NCBI GenBank assembly: GCA_030142905.1
Contig: JASJOG010000061.1
Span: 1,302,001 to 1,366,000, forward strand
DNA: 64,000 nt
Source of the DNA: Heliopora coerulea
Taxonomy: Eukaryota > Cnidaria > Anthozoa > Scleralcyonacea > Helioporidae
Direction: 5' to 3'
In this document: positions 1-11,045 of the stretch, in pieces
Position numbering within the stretch: the first letter of the stretch is position 1
Layout: the number at the start of each line of letters is the position of its first letter
The notes under the pieces: model-generated
Told to the model about the DNA's origin: nothing
Database searches by the model: none
The model's input: only the letters and a program-made list of their open reading frames with translations
Made by a program: the position numbers and the translations under genes

Positions 1-3000
1 ATTGCTTTGATTTTGTTCTTTGTAAGGTATACACGTTAAAAGAACACTAATATACTGCTGACAATAGAGTCATGTCTGCGGGCCCATCCCTTTGTTTTAG
101 CTTGTATTACAAACAGAATACTGTTAGGCATCGAATCGATGTACTCGCTGAGTTCGCTTTTCAGTTTGCGATTTGTTCTTCCAGATTTGCTTAATCTTCG
201 TGAGTACATCGGAAAGAAACCTGATGTCCGGACGTGCATGTTTTACAGCCCACCGTATGTTGCCCAAAGCATCTAAGGTGAAAAAATTGTGTTTTGCGGC
301 TGTGTTAGGTGAGATGCATGTTGTTGGAAAACGGCAAAGGATAGTCAAACTTAAAACATGCGTCTGTTAATGCACACTGCGGTATAGAATGACATCGTTT
401 GCGCATTACGATGAAATAAGTCGCTTTACGATGAAGTATTTACACTTACGAGAAGTAAGGGGACAGACAAACTCTCATATTTATGCGAATAACACACCTA
501 AACAGGAAGCTATGATAACAGTGAATTACATGTACCGAAATGACCATGATTTGCTCAAACACCTTGTCCTTAACTTCTTTTCCGTGTAGAACATGAGATA
601 AACGATAAAACAGTATCCCTCCACTTTCCTCGTTCCTCCTGTGCTAAAGACGTGGATACGAAGCAAATTTGGTATGTAACCAAATACCCTACAGTACTGA
701 ATGGCTGCCTAGCCGCATTAAGGCTGTTCTACAAGTCAATGGGTTTGAACACCAAGTAGAAATCTTCTCTGACGAGTGATACTGTCTTAAAATTATATAA
801 TTTAGAGAGGAATCAAGAATCAAATCTCAGTCATTTAACCAAGGTCTGTTCTATTGCTCAGTCACTGGTATGGAATCAACCAGACGATAATCGCAATCGT
901 AATATGATATACATGTATGTCTTTAAGTGTCCCAGCACAAAACACGAAACCAAGCTATTTAATATTTAATTTAATAAATAATCTTAATATGTCTCTAAGT
1001 TTAAAACGCTTCATCGCATGGCGAAACATCAACAAAGCGGGTAAAACTACATATACAGTGAATATAAAGCTAGTTTGAGATGGATTAAGTCAATGGAAGA
1101 CGCACGATGCAAGATCTGCCAAGCTTGAGCTGGCGACATTCGACTGTGACCATAGATGACAAGCGAAATGTTTGCGAATATTTCTTCTTGAAGAAATTTC
1201 TTTGGACACTGGCTGTGCCCACTCGAAATCAGCCATTGTCGATTAGTAACTTTGAACGACAAAATCCACGAAAAGACGCAACGCTTGCTACATTTCTTTA
1301 AAGGTGAAATTTAATTTTGACCTTCGCAAGTTTAAGATCAAAGCGTTGGAATGCTCGCAAAGCGTCGACTTAATCAATAGAATACAGAATTCGCACTCCC
1401 TCGTTAGCGTTCACTGCCGCCCATTCAAACTCGGCAAGAAAGTCTCTTACACTAACTTTATCCGCATCAGACTAGCTTCATATTCATTGCGTATTATAAT
1501 TTTATCCACTCTGATGTTGCACGACGCGAAGAAACACTAGTCTTGTTATAACTGTTATGCTCCAAATTGAATAGCATTATTTCCTGTTCTGTGCTTGGCA
1601 CTCGTATACACATTACAGTAGCTCATTCATATTGTATTAGAATGTCTTTGAATATTATAAGAGCTTGGCCCAATGTATTTTAAATTCAGCATCGAGATCA
1701 GATGACCTTAACGTGCCAAAACGCAAACCATGTAATCAATTTGCGAAGAACAAGGTGTTCAATAACTTGGCAGCGATCCTGTAAATTTATCGCTCGTACT
1801 TGTAGTTCATCGTTTGTGTAATAAGCAATGACTACGTTCTCTGTAAGAAGTTGTCCTTCCCGGCGGTACAGTCGCAGAGCTTCGGGACGACGTTAACCAC
1901 GCTCTGTGTGGCCACGGTTTAGTTAAGCCACTTGGAGGCCTATTTCGCACTAGTGGCATAACGACATAAGGACATTAAGATAAGGAAAGAAAGACAACAA
2001 GGTAGTTTTGTTTTTTTTCTTATTTCGTGATTTCCTTGTCGTTACGTCACTTTGTTGACTAAATCTCCAATTCGACAGAGACTTAGTTTCTTTTGGTTTC
2101 GCATGACCCAGTCGTTATGTCGATTTGTGTGAAGCACACTTGAGTTCACTCATCTTTGGTAAGTTCTTTGGTTTGCGTTTGATAGGCCATGTTTGAAGTT
2201 ATCACTTACTGGAAGGTATATATCGTTGATTTTCTTACCTGAAGGCGGGTAAAGTCTATAGCAATTGTCTGAGTGATATTTCCTGATTTCTAACGAAAGC
2301 ATCTCTTAGAAGCAACAACTTCACCATATGTAACCAGAGACTTCTGACCTTCTAATTTAATTCCGGATTTACTTGGCTTATTAACCAAAGTTGACCAATG
2401 GCGTGATGCCACTTTGTTCTCTACTTCAGTCTCACTACGAGAGGAAATACACACCAATTTGTTTTTCCTTGTATGTTGTCAAAGAAATATTTTCCCTTTA
2501 CTGTTACAACCCCGATGGCTAATTTGCTTTCGTTACCTGTTCAATATTATATATCCATGACCTAGCAAGAAGAGGAGACATGATCCTGGTCCAGTGGTTG
2601 GCTCATTCTCATATCATGGGGTCGATGGGGAATGTATTGATATCAAATACAGCAAGCAACAATTTTTGAATTCTTTCCATCAGTTGTTCTTTTTCTCTCT
2701 TTTTTTTAGTTGCTTTTTACTTCAGCATATTTTTACTATTTATGAATGAGGATTAGCGTTAGGACCAGGGTTATGGTGCTTCTACACCGTACGCGAGCAC
2801 AGCGAGTATCAAATTTTAGTTGAACAAATGACACAAATCATGTAGAAACCTGAACTGTTTTTCAGACTCCTACTCACGAAACGACCAGTGGATGTTGGCT
2901 TAGGGCCTATTTACCCGATATGATAGTTGTGTTTGATTGTTTGATGTATCCGATCAACTCATTGGTATGGTGGCTGGTGAATCTGCCTTAAGATCCACCC

Positions 3001-3141
3001 CTTCTCCGTGCAAACATATAGTTAAGTAGTTTCTCCGCATAACAAAGTAGATTTTGTGAGGAAATGGATCTTGTCCTGGGAAATATGACACTATCACTGT
3101 GACATTAAAATGTGTATCTCCTATTTGTAAACGCAGCTTTT
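1..3141. other. No gene recognised
   Basis: I see no coding region, RNA gene or clear transposon end here. Open frames are short and look random, and the base composition is AT-rich with scattered T runs (for example near 2010-2030 and 2690-2710). It is probably intergenic or old repeat DNA. Confidence 0.5.
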
Positions 3142-3267
3142 CTCTATGAAGTGACATATCTTCACCGAAAAAACGCCCATTTACTTCGAAGAAATAACCG
3201 TCTTGCTCTAAGAAATAGACGCTTTCTCTGTAGTAATGTGCACTTCCTTCGTAGAAAAATACATCTC
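3142..3267. repeat. 21-bp tandem repeat, about six units
   Basis: Six consecutive degenerate 21-bp units align with starts near 3142, 3163, 3184, 3205, 3226 and 3247. They share a core like CTNNGAAGAAATANNC. Because 21 is a multiple of 3, both strands stay open. The minus strand (frame 2954-3328) reads heptads such as SVYFLEQ, DGYFFEV and NGRFFGE. The plus strand (frame 3112-3399) reads heptads such as LHRKNAH, LLRRNNR and LALRNRR. I recognise no protein family and cannot say whether either strand is coding. Confidence 0.7.
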
Positions 3268-3780
3268 TCCCTGTTTCTTCTCCTTGAAGAATTTTCATCA
3301 TATGTAAGCCGAGGGGTTTGGTTAACATATGTTTGTCTTCTTACCGGCCATCGTAAAATGAAGCCTCCCGGACTTATTGCTACTTTGGCAAGCGAATGAA
3401 AGCGGGCAGGAATCGTGCCTATGGGACAACATTACATAGCACAGGATGAACAACAGTTTACGATAATCGTATCGTTTAAATGGGTCCTCACATACATTGT
3501 GGGCTACAGGAGGCGATCTTATTGCATCAACAAATGGTAGAAAAAGTAAATATTTACTTTTTCATGCAAATAGGCGTATTTAAAGTGGTATATCTTTCAA
3601 GCAAATGTATTAAACCGAAAAATTGTAAAAGAACTTATCATTTACCGTGCTTTCTCTATACAAAAAATAAAAACTACCGAAGATTTAAATACAATTCAAG
3701 AAATAGCAAATGTATTTTGGTTTTTGGATACTGCCATCTGAAGTTTCTTACAAAGTACGTAGAAATTGAATGAGCGCGTT

Positions 3781-3960
3781 CTAGTTCTCGTTCTTTCTCT
3801 TACTGATGTTGCAGCGGATCATTTCAGATGCCTCGATGTAATCTTCCAGTGTACTTCCTTGTTGTAATCATAAACTGCTTAGCAAACTAAACAACTGTTC
3901 AGCAGCAGCAGAGCCAGGCTGAATCAGTACCAATTTAATTTCTTTACCATTGCTGCCCAT
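3781..3960 (-). pseudogene. hAT transposase C-terminal (dimerisation) remnant
   Basis: Read on the minus strand from the ATG at 3960, the frame gives a stretch ending PGSAAAEQLFSLLSSL, a stop, then in the same frame STLEDYIEASEMIRCN and a final stop at 3781-3783. The pattern S-S-A-A-A-E-R-x-F-S-L-L followed by L-x-D-Y-x-E-A-S is typical of the C-terminal dimerisation region of hAT-superfamily transposases in invertebrates. Only this last part is visible. One internal stop breaks it, no DDE core or ends were found, and it lies just upstream of the WASHC5-like first exon on the opposite strand. It is too short for the usual ORF cutoffs. The family call rests on motif memory and not on alignment. 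Confidence 0.6.
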
Positions 3961-4501
3961 TGTGGAAGCGTGTCATAATGTGATGACAACGACGACAAAG
4001 TGACGTCCGCCATTTTTCCTGTGATACTAGCATCAATTCCATATTTGGAAATTTGAATGAATTACCATATTCCACAAAAAACCCAAAGGTCAAGGACCAG
4101 TGTTAAGCCTATGTCCCTCCCGTTCGGTAAAAGAACACTTTTAAACGGCACAACGATGTTTCTTAGAATTTTCTTTTACCATAACAACCATATTACCAAT
4201 GAGGAAATGTTCAAAACTTCAAAAATTCTATATCTTGGTTCAAATAAGGTTGCTGAAAATGTGCTAACTTTAAGAAAAGTTGCTCGAAATTGCTCGTTTG
4301 CGAAAAAGTTGCTCGAAATCCCGAAAGTGTCTAAAAAGTTGCCGATCACAATCTGGATAGGCCTAGCGACCAGCGACAATCATATCGTGTAAATGGGCCG
4401 TGAGCTGCAGCAACCGCAGTTAAACAATCATTCAACGATACTTCCCGACAGCTGTATACGAACATACGTCACATGAGGTAATTTTAGTCATCATTTTCAA
4501 A

Positions 4502-4730
4502 ATGGTAGACTTCTTTGCAGAAAATAATCTTTGTGGTCAAATGTTGTTGAAGTTAAAGTTAGTGAGCAGAGGAAATGCAATCATCGCTGAACTTTTGCGT
4601 TTATTGGATTTCATTACACCTGAATTCCGTCTTGATAATAAGAGGTCAGTTGAAATATGGCAACCTTTTGACCGACTTCTCGTACTTCCGTGGACCTGAA
4701 TTCTACGAAGCGAAAATCGACGCTAAACCG
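4502..4730 (+). pseudogene. WASHC5: WASHC5-like exon 1 (start codon exon, frameshifted)
   Basis: The ATG at 4502 sits in a good context (AAAATGG) and opens a frame reading [13 protein letters not shown], then [15 protein letters not shown] and a PEFRL stretch, which matches the very conserved start of strumpellin. A short LKLKL stretch looks like a 6-bp tandem duplication. Around 4645-4655 the frame must change by one base, after which the reading [19 protein letters not shown] continues the family exactly to the splice donor GTAAGT at 4731. In the unshifted frame translation instead runs to a stop at 4697-4699. The exon ends on a codon boundary, and the next exon begins with ELQ, as in the animal orthologues. 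Either a 1-bp indel mutation or an assembly error explains the break. Confidence 0.85.
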
Positions 4731-6539
4731 GTAAGTTCGACGAGTTAAACTAACCTGATAATGTACTCGGATCTAACTGTGACTAGAACGTACTGACAAG
4801 TGGTTTTGGCGAAACTGTTAGAGCTCTTCGGCCTTTTTATTAGATTTTTTAAAACGGCCATCACTGACATTTTGCATTTGTCTTCTTGAACTTCTACAAC
4901 TTTCCTCACACCGTTGCATTTGCATTTGCCCTCCAAGACGAGGCTGCTAAGTTTCGAAAAAATTCGGCTTGTTTCTTCCTAACGCTATTAGATAATAGTA
5001 AATGGGCGTTCTGATAGCATGGTTAGTTCTTTTGTAGCTGTATCAAGCTTTTCAAATTTCAAAATAGAATAATCTTTTACTTATTAGTTGACTATTGCTT
5101 CCTAATTTTGCTCAGTTAGGGATAACTTTTTGTAAGGAAATTGAAGTTTGATTCAAAAATGATGGGTGTGAAGATCCCACTATGACACAGGAAGTTTGGG
5201 ATGATCATTGTTTGTGATGAGAGAGAGAGAAATATACAGTATCTCGACAAAAAGCATCTTGAAATGTCAATATTCAAGTTAAAGAACACAAACAAATTGG
5301 TCATGGTAATATTTTGACTTTATATTAAAGTTGCTATCTAATGTGAGGCACTTCTTTAGAGTGTGTTTTTCTGCTTAATTTCCTGAAATTGCTGGCTGTG
5401 AACAGTACAGGTATTTGAGGTACAGTAGGTTGCTTCTCAATATATTCTGGTGTGGTCTTTTCAACCAGTGTGAAACTGAGATGCAATCCACTGAATCTGT
5501 TCAGTTTACAGTGAGAAGAATCAAGGTGCTTAAATGCCAAGGTGTACCAGGTGATTAGAAAAATGCTGTAGCTTTGACAGCAATGGATGCAGATTATTTT
5601 GTGATGTTTTTATTATTGTTTTACTAAAATCTGGGAAACATTAGAAATAATTATACATCAGCTAAAGGACATGTCTTTACAATGACATTGGGCAATCGGA
5701 GAACTCAGAGATTTCATAATGGGAACATACTGTGTATGTACAGTACTTGTGTCTTCAAGTCATCGTGACTAACCCTAGATTTAATGAAGCAAAGCACTCT
5801 GACACATAGTGGTCAGTTGGACAGACATTAATCAACATCCCCCCCCCCCTGTGTTTAAAAAGTATTCCCTACCTGAGATAGACAAAAGGGAATTTTTGCC
5901 AAGTCAAAGGCACTTTCTTTCAGTCAAAAACACTTGAATGGTTCCATGCACTACCCTATATATACAAAAACAAAGCTGAGAATCATCGAGAAGCTGTCAT
6001 CAGGACATAGCACCATGTGAGAAGTTTACTGTGATTAATTTGTGGCATAGAATGGCACCAATGAATAGAATGCAATAATTAAATCATCACTGAAGACTGA
6101 AATGTGACAATCTTTGTCCAATTTGTACTTCTTCGAATATTGTATATGAAAACAGTGTCTCAATTTATCAGAAGTACAGTTCTTTGAGTAATTCAAATTA
6201 ATTCCAAACATTTGTGCACCTAGGCAAAACTTCAACATTGATTTATCTCCAACATGTACTGCAGTTTTGACCAAAGTCACTGTAGCAATGTAAATCCTTA
6301 CACTAATTCCTAACATGAATCTTACTTAACCTTTGCCCTAACCTTAATTCTTACTGTAACCCTAGTTGAAAAATACTGTACAGTAAATGATTTATAAATT
6401 GGTGTTGTCAGTTCTTATGTCATCTTTTCCAATATTTTCATGCTTTACATGTTTCCTCATTATTTTCTTCTAAAACTTTCTCTGAGCCCATGGTGTAAGT
6501 CATTGATCCATGTTAGTCTACTAAACTGCAGTTTCACTT
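4731..6539. other. Intron 1 of the WASHC5-like gene, unique-looking DNA
   Basis: Sequence between the donor of exon 1 and the duplicated block that carries exon 2. It contains a short C run (about 5840-5850) and no coding match that I can support. Confidence 0.55.
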
Positions 6540-7013
6540 ACTGTTGTGTACAATCCACGTGGAGTAGTGTTGTTGTTTCATACCTTTTCTAGCTTATTTG
6601 GTACGTAGAAACATTTACAGACGATTGTGCTAGGTGACCATAAATCAATGTAAATGTGTCCTCATCAACATGATATCAATTTGACTCCTTTGTACATTAT
6701 CTAAGGTCTGATTTTCTTTTATTTGATTTTTTCCCATCTTATTACTTTAGGAGCTTCAAGTCCTTGATTCAGCATTCAGGGAAAACCATACTGAGAAGAT
6801 TTTTCCTTGCATTTGAAAGTGTTTACAAATACATCACTGACCTGAACAAGTACAGTAAGTATGCAAATTTTTAAACTTTAGTTGTCTGGCTGGATACCAT
6901 TTTAGTTTCCTCTTTATTTCCTAAACTAGTGGCAACAATTTTGCAATATTATTTGTAGAAATCTTCAGACTCAGTTCAGGTGAAAGCCATTGAACTTTTC
7001 TTTGATAAAGATA
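6540..7013 (+). repeat. Segmental tandem duplication, copy A (WASHC5 exon 2 block)
   Basis: This block and 7810-8590 share a long collinear set of matches: the opening ACAATCCACGTGGAGTAG region, the intron tail, the exon 2 homologue, a donor GTAAGT, and the closing CTTCAGACTCAGTTCAGG followed by GATAAAGATA. Copy A continues for about 30 bases after the MITE at 7014-7776. The two copies are clearly diverged. Confidence 0.8.
6751..6854 (+). pseudogene. WASHC5: WASHC5-like exon 2 (copy A, internal deletion)
   Basis: After a pyrimidine-rich tract ending TTACTTTAG the exon begins GAG CTT CAA, giving ELQVLDSAFREN, the expected continuation of exon 1. After that the frame is lost. The downstream part reads LRRFFLAFESVYKYITDLNKY in another frame, which fits the strumpellin R-F-Y-L-A-F-x-S-V-x-K-Y-I pattern. 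Compared with the family about 8 bases seem to be missing between the two parts. The donor GTAAGT begins at 6855. The homology and splice signals make it a true former exon; the small deletion makes it non-functional in this form. Confidence 0.8.
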
Positions 7014-7776
7014 CAATAGAACCTGAGTTTTATGACACCACTTTTTACAACCACCTGTCATATACAACCAGTTTTTGTGGCACGGATGATTTGTAGTTAA
7101 AATATACCTGTCCAACATGACCAGGGACCACTTTTTAGCTGTCAAAATAAGAAATCTTACCTGTCATGAGTGACCACTGAAAATTAAAATTGCTGACTGC
7201 TCTATTCATGTGCCGAACCTGATTGATGAATTAATTTTGGCAGAAGATCAGCGTCCTCTTCTGCCAAACCTAATAGGTACGGCAGATTTAATTTGATTAA
7301 TCGTAATTAAGTTTAATGATTTAAGTTTGCTGTTTGAATCAATGCCGCTCCACAATCACTCAAACTGTCTTGGCAAAGAGAATACAGGAAACAAGAACAA
7401 CTATGCGCATACCACTTCAATCAAGTTTTGATCACGTCTGTGCAGTAATACTTATACTGTTGTGAATTTCTTTCTGAACAAGTTAGGAAATTGAAGCAGT
7501 TCACGCTAACCAATTTCTTTTCACTTAATAAGTAGATGAACTTAAGCAAATTCATGTGTAATTCTTAGTTGAATAAAGCAATCATCAGTGAAATTTAGGT
7601 TTGCTTGTTCAGTCATAATAATGCACATTTTGCTTAAATTTATGCATTTTCTGGAAGTTGCACATGCAAATATGGTGGCCACTACATCATATCACTACCT
7701 GTCTTAAGCAACAACCCGACATTTACAACCACTTTTGCCTGGCAAAAGGGGTGGTCGTATAACTCAGGTTCTACTG
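7014..7776. mobile_element. TA-flanked MITE, 763 bp
   Basis: The left end reads CAATAGAACCTGAG and the right end, reverse complemented, CAGTAGAACCTGAG. The repeats continue imperfectly inward with TTATACGACCAC-like sequence. A TA dinucleotide lies on each side (7012-7013 and 7777-7778). The empty site is preserved in the duplicated block at 8576-8577, where GATAAAGATA runs directly into AAAATATTTA. Ends beginning CAGT and TA duplication fit a non-autonomous Tc1/mariner (pogo/Tigger-like) element. No transposase is visible inside. Confidence 0.85.
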
Positions 7777-7940
7777 TAAAAATATTTATCTTACACTCAA
7801 TTTCTCACCTGCTGTATTTTACAGTCCATGTGAAGTAGCAGCATTTTTGTAGAAGTATTCTAGCTATTTGGTACTAAGGAAGATTTACAGCAGATTGAAA
7901 TAATCAGAAAGATCTGAGTATTGCAAAAATGTAAAGAGTA

Positions 7941-7979
7941 GTTTTCTAATGTTTCGAGCGAAGGCCCTTCATCAGAGAG
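7941..7979 (-). ncRNA. Hammerhead-ribozyme-like motif (left arm, foldback copy 1)
   Basis: On the minus strand: CUGAUGA, then GGGC-CUUC-GCUC able to form a 4-bp stem II after one extra A, then GAAA, CA, UU and AGAAAAC. The order and identity fit the core of a type I hammerhead with an extremely short stem III. The 5' flank offers only a short stem I. Activity is not shown. Confidence 0.4.
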
Positions 7980-7995
7980 GTTTTTTGTCAGAGTG

Positions 7996-8039
7996 GTTTT
8001 CTCTCTGACGAAGGGCCTTTGCTTGAAACATTAGAAAAC
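7996..8039 (+). ncRNA. Hammerhead-ribozyme-like motif (right arm, foldback copy 1)
   Basis: The plus strand reads GUUUUCUCU, CUGACGA, one extra A, GGGC-CUUU-GCUU (stem II with G-U pairs), GAAA, CA, UU, AGAAAAC. The AGAAAAC segment can pair with GUUUUCU as stem I. The motif points out of the element. A stem III this short would favour a dimeric ribozyme. Call by motif only. Confidence 0.42.
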
Positions 8040-8264
8040 TACTCTTTACATTTTGACAGTACTCAAACCTTTCCGATTATTTCATTTCAATTTCAACACT
8101 GCCTATGCAGCACTCTACTTTTATTTACAACAGATTGCTGGATGACCAGTACTTAACATAAATGTGTGCTCATATGTACTGATGTGGTATGATATGACTC
8201 CTTTTTGGACATTATCCAGGATCTAATTTTCTTTAATTTGTTTTTTCTCATCTTATAAATTCAA

Positions 8265-8376
8265 GAGCTTCAGGAGCTTGGTTCAGTATGCAGGGAAAAC
8301 CATATTGACATATTGACATGACTTTTCGTTGCATTTGAAAGTATTTAGAAATGCATCACCATCCTAAACAGGTACA
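8265..8376 (+). pseudogene. Degenerate duplicate of WASHC5-like exon 2 (copy B)
   Basis: Aligned with 6751-6854 base by base with many changes. The acceptor AG before the exon is lost (TTCAA in place of TTTAG), a short tandem CATATTGA duplication is inserted, and TAG and TAA codons interrupt the former reading frame, while the donor GTAAGT at 8377 survives. It cannot encode the WASHC5 segment. Confidence 0.75.
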
Positions 8377-9354
8377 GTAAGTACATGTATGCAAGTTTTC
8401 AAACTTTAATCCAGCAGAATTAGTGTACTGGACAGCAATGTTAGTTATCTGGCTGGATATCAAATACTGTAGTTCCCTCTGTATTTCTTAAACCAGCAAT
8501 GACAATTTTGCAATACTTCCAGAAATCTTCAGACTCAGTTCAGGTCAAAGCCATTGACCTTTTCTGTGATAAAGATAAAAATATTTATTTTGAACAGGCA
8601 ATTTTGAAACTTCACCCATAAAACTGAAGCCTGCATGAAACCTTGACTGAGCTCAGACTGAGCTTGACTTTGTTACATACCTGTAAAGTAATTTCTGGGA
8701 ATGTAACCACACCTACATGTTACTTTAAAAATTGTTGTATAGAGTAGTAGATATCATTACTCATCTGTCATCATGACAACAAAGTAACCTGGTCATTTTT
8801 ACCTGCTAAGTTACTTGGTCGTTCTTGATGCCATAGGCAATGTTCAAAATGTGTACAAATGCCCTCAGACTCACAAATGCTGTATAGCAGCATCTGTGTA
8901 TCAAAAATGAAATCCCTTAACATTTTGGACATCCAGTGTCTGTCTCTAGACCAAAGCCTAAAACCTTTTGTAGACTTAAGGCAAAAGTTATTGTGATTGC
9001 AGTTAAGATCAAGGTTAGTGACTAAATTACAGTTTGCATTAGGGTTTTGATTCTGGTTCAGGTAAGTTTCATATTCCAGTGTTTCACCTCGGCAACTTCA
9101 GAGTAGTGACCTGCTGTCCCCGACCTTAAGAAAGTTTGCGTACCACTGTGCCATAAATTAATGACGGGAACGTCTGGCAGACTGCTGTGCCTGGCCAACA
9201 ACTTGTGAACAATTTATAACAGTAGTTTTGCAGGTATCTGGTGAATCAAGGGCCATTGACTTGAAGAAAGAGCCCTTGACTTGACCAAAAAGGCCTTTTG
9301 TGTTCCCTATGTGGGGTGCCATTTTTAAATCTTTAGATAAATCATGGTGTCTAG

Positions 9355-9586
9355 TGGAAGTCATTGAACAAAAAGTTAAAAGGTTGGTAGACTGCCAAAT
9401 TTATGATAAAGATTTCTAACATTTCAAGCTATGGCCCTTCATCTAAGAGTGAAACAATTCGTTTTTTGAAATGTTAGAAATCATTATCATAAATTCAGCA
9501 GTCTACCAGCCTTTTAACTTTTTGTGCTGTTTTATACTGCCTACACAGCATCCCATTTTTATATCATTGCCTGGAAGTCATAGAAC
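9355..9586. mobile_element. Foldback element, copy 2 (diverged)
   Basis: The element proper is 9370-9571, flanked by TGGAAGTCATTGAAC (9355-9369) and TGGAAGTCATAGAAC (9572-9586). The arms AAAAGTTAAAAGGTTGGTAG and CTACCAGCCTTTTAACTTTT pair, with a centre near 9455-9470. The right side has an unpaired tail with CTGCCTACACAGCATCCCAT, homologous to the tail of copy 1 (CTGCCTATGCAGCACTCTAC). The hammerhead-like core in the left arm (9421-9447, minus strand) is degraded. The same architecture as copy 1 supports one family. Confidence 0.7.
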
Positions 9587-9762
9587 CCTAGACAAGTCAT
9601 TCATCACCAGAAACACTGTAACACTGGTAGTACTGCAAAAGTTAAACTGAGTATGACTTTTGTAGTGTCTTGCAACCTTGATTGCGGCAACCATGCATAT
9701 TGTAGAACTGTAAGGTTTTCACCGTAAGGGTAATGGTGGACTAACTTATGTTTTTCTTGCAG

Positions 9763-9847
9763 GTTCTTGGAAGAACTAGATGAAGGTATTTTTATCCAGC
9801 AAACAGTAGAAACACTCTTGATTAATGCAGATGGCAAACAGTTGATG
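9763..9847 (+). pseudogene. WASHC5: WASHC5-like exon 3
   Basis: After TTTTTCTTGCAG the sequence reads [19 protein letters not shown] and continues INADGKQLM. This follows the strumpellin pattern [26 protein letters not shown] closely and is uninterrupted. The likely donor is GTGCAG at 9848, a weak site; if unused the frame reads on into intron sequence to a stop near 9961. The phase from exon 2 does not connect cleanly, consistent with damage in exon 2. Confidence 0.8.
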
Positions 9848-9899
9848 GTGCAGTACATTCCTTGTATTATTTTTTGTTGTAATTATCATTGTTATATAA

Positions 9900-10345
9900 T
9901 TATAGTCATCTTTTACTGTTGTAATTATCAGTATCAATGTCATCATCATCATTATCATTAACTTGATTGTCATTATTGTCATCACCATTACCTTAATTAC
10001 CACCATCTTCATTATTCATTATCTGTCATTGTCATCATTCTTTTTGTTGTCATGATCACTGCCATCATGGACATTGTAACAGTCATCATTAACGTTATAA
10101 TCATCAGTATCATTTTCATCATTATCATCATTTTCATTGATAGTGCCGTTATCACTCTCACTCACTTGTCATTGTTTTGTTAGAAATACAAAATAATTCT
10201 TGGTGTAAAACGAAGTCAGAGCACTGCTACTGACATTCATAGATAAGTTATCATTCTTGTCGTTATCATTTCATCATCTTTTATTATCATAAATATTGTC
10301 ATTATCATTATCACTGCAATAGTTAACGTCATCACGCTCTTCGTT
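9900..10345. repeat. Imperfect (ATCATT/GTCATC)n microsatellite region
   Basis: Long degenerate run of CAT, ATT and GTCATT units in an intron of the WASHC5-like gene, broken by unique DNA at about 10140-10245. Open frames over it (for example minus 9776-10012) are repeat artefacts. Confidence 0.8.
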
Positions 10346-10805
10346 TTCATCAAAATCTTTACTTGATCCAGTTCACTTCTAGATCTTCCACGTTTGTGTT
10401 ATTAAAAACTTATGTAACCTAAACTTGTTACAATATCCAGTCATACATGTAATCATACCCCTGTACCCGTAATCGTCTCACAATCAATCATAGTATAAAC
10501 AAATCGTAGCAATAATCAAGTCAAAATCATTGGTCTTGTGCCACCGCATACTTATGAATAGTTCATCAAGATACTTCGCAGGGTTTATGATATGAAAATA
10601 GTTCCGAGAAAGGTGTGCATTATGCAGTAATCAGTTTTTTGACTGATATAGCTCAGATTTGTTTCTTTGTAATCAAATCACGAGAAAACTACTGTTATTA
10701 TAAACCCTAGAGAGGGGAACTTATTTAAAGATAAGAGTAAAGTGCCTTTATTTCAAGGTAAAGTGCCTTTATTTATACTGGATAACCCTATCAGATACCT
10801 GAGCT

Positions 10806-11045
10806 GTTCTCCCTAGTGGTCCAGTAAAGGCCACCCCTCATGGGTCCAGTTTTACTACAGAAGGAAACCGGAATACCCAGAGAAAACCTATGGTGCTTGG
10901 TAGAGTCAAACTGGATAACACTCTACTCACATGTGACCAAGGTAACTTTAACCAGGTGATTGCATGGAGCCGGAATCGAACCCTAGTCACAGTGGTGAGA
11001 GACAGGTGCACTACTACTGTGCCACCAACACTCCCTGGAGTCAAA
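10806..11045 (-). repeat. SINE-like repeat with tRNA-related head (copy 1)
   Basis: Homologous to 57085-57315: both contain CCAGT..TTACTACAG, GGAAACCGG, CCTRTGNTGCTTGGTAGA and a closing segment. Read on the minus strand that closing segment has an A-box-like TGGCACAGTAGTAGTGC and a B-box GGTTCGATTCC (about 10960-11035). This arrangement is that of a tRNA-derived SINE. Confidence 0.6.

Larger units (their letters stand above)
7898..8122. mobile_element. Foldback element (inverted dimer), hammerhead-like arms, copy 1
   Basis: An inverted repeat of about 90-bp arms (AAATAATCAGAAAG... against ...CTTTCCGATTATTT) with a short loop near 7978-7990. Beyond the right arm is an unpaired tail of about 35-40 nt (ending CAGCACTCTACTTTTAT). 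It is flanked by a 15-bp target-site duplication, ATTTACAGCAGATTG at 7883-7897 and ATTTACAACAGATTG at 8123-8137, with one mismatch. The other copy of the duplicated block lacks it. The second member is at 9370-9571. Long target duplications fit a retroelement more than a DNA transposon, and the arms carry hammerhead-like cores as in Penelope-like termini. Confidence 0.75.
7810..8590 (+). repeat. Segmental tandem duplication, copy B
   Basis: Second copy of the exon 2 block, without the MITE but with its own 225-bp foldback insertion at 7898-8122. It is more diverged than copy A in the exon homologue. Confidence 0.8.

Noticed and set aside
9776..10012. Minus-strand open frame rich in Met, Ile and Thr
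   Set aside because: It is the translation of an ATC/ATT microsatellite and has no protein features.
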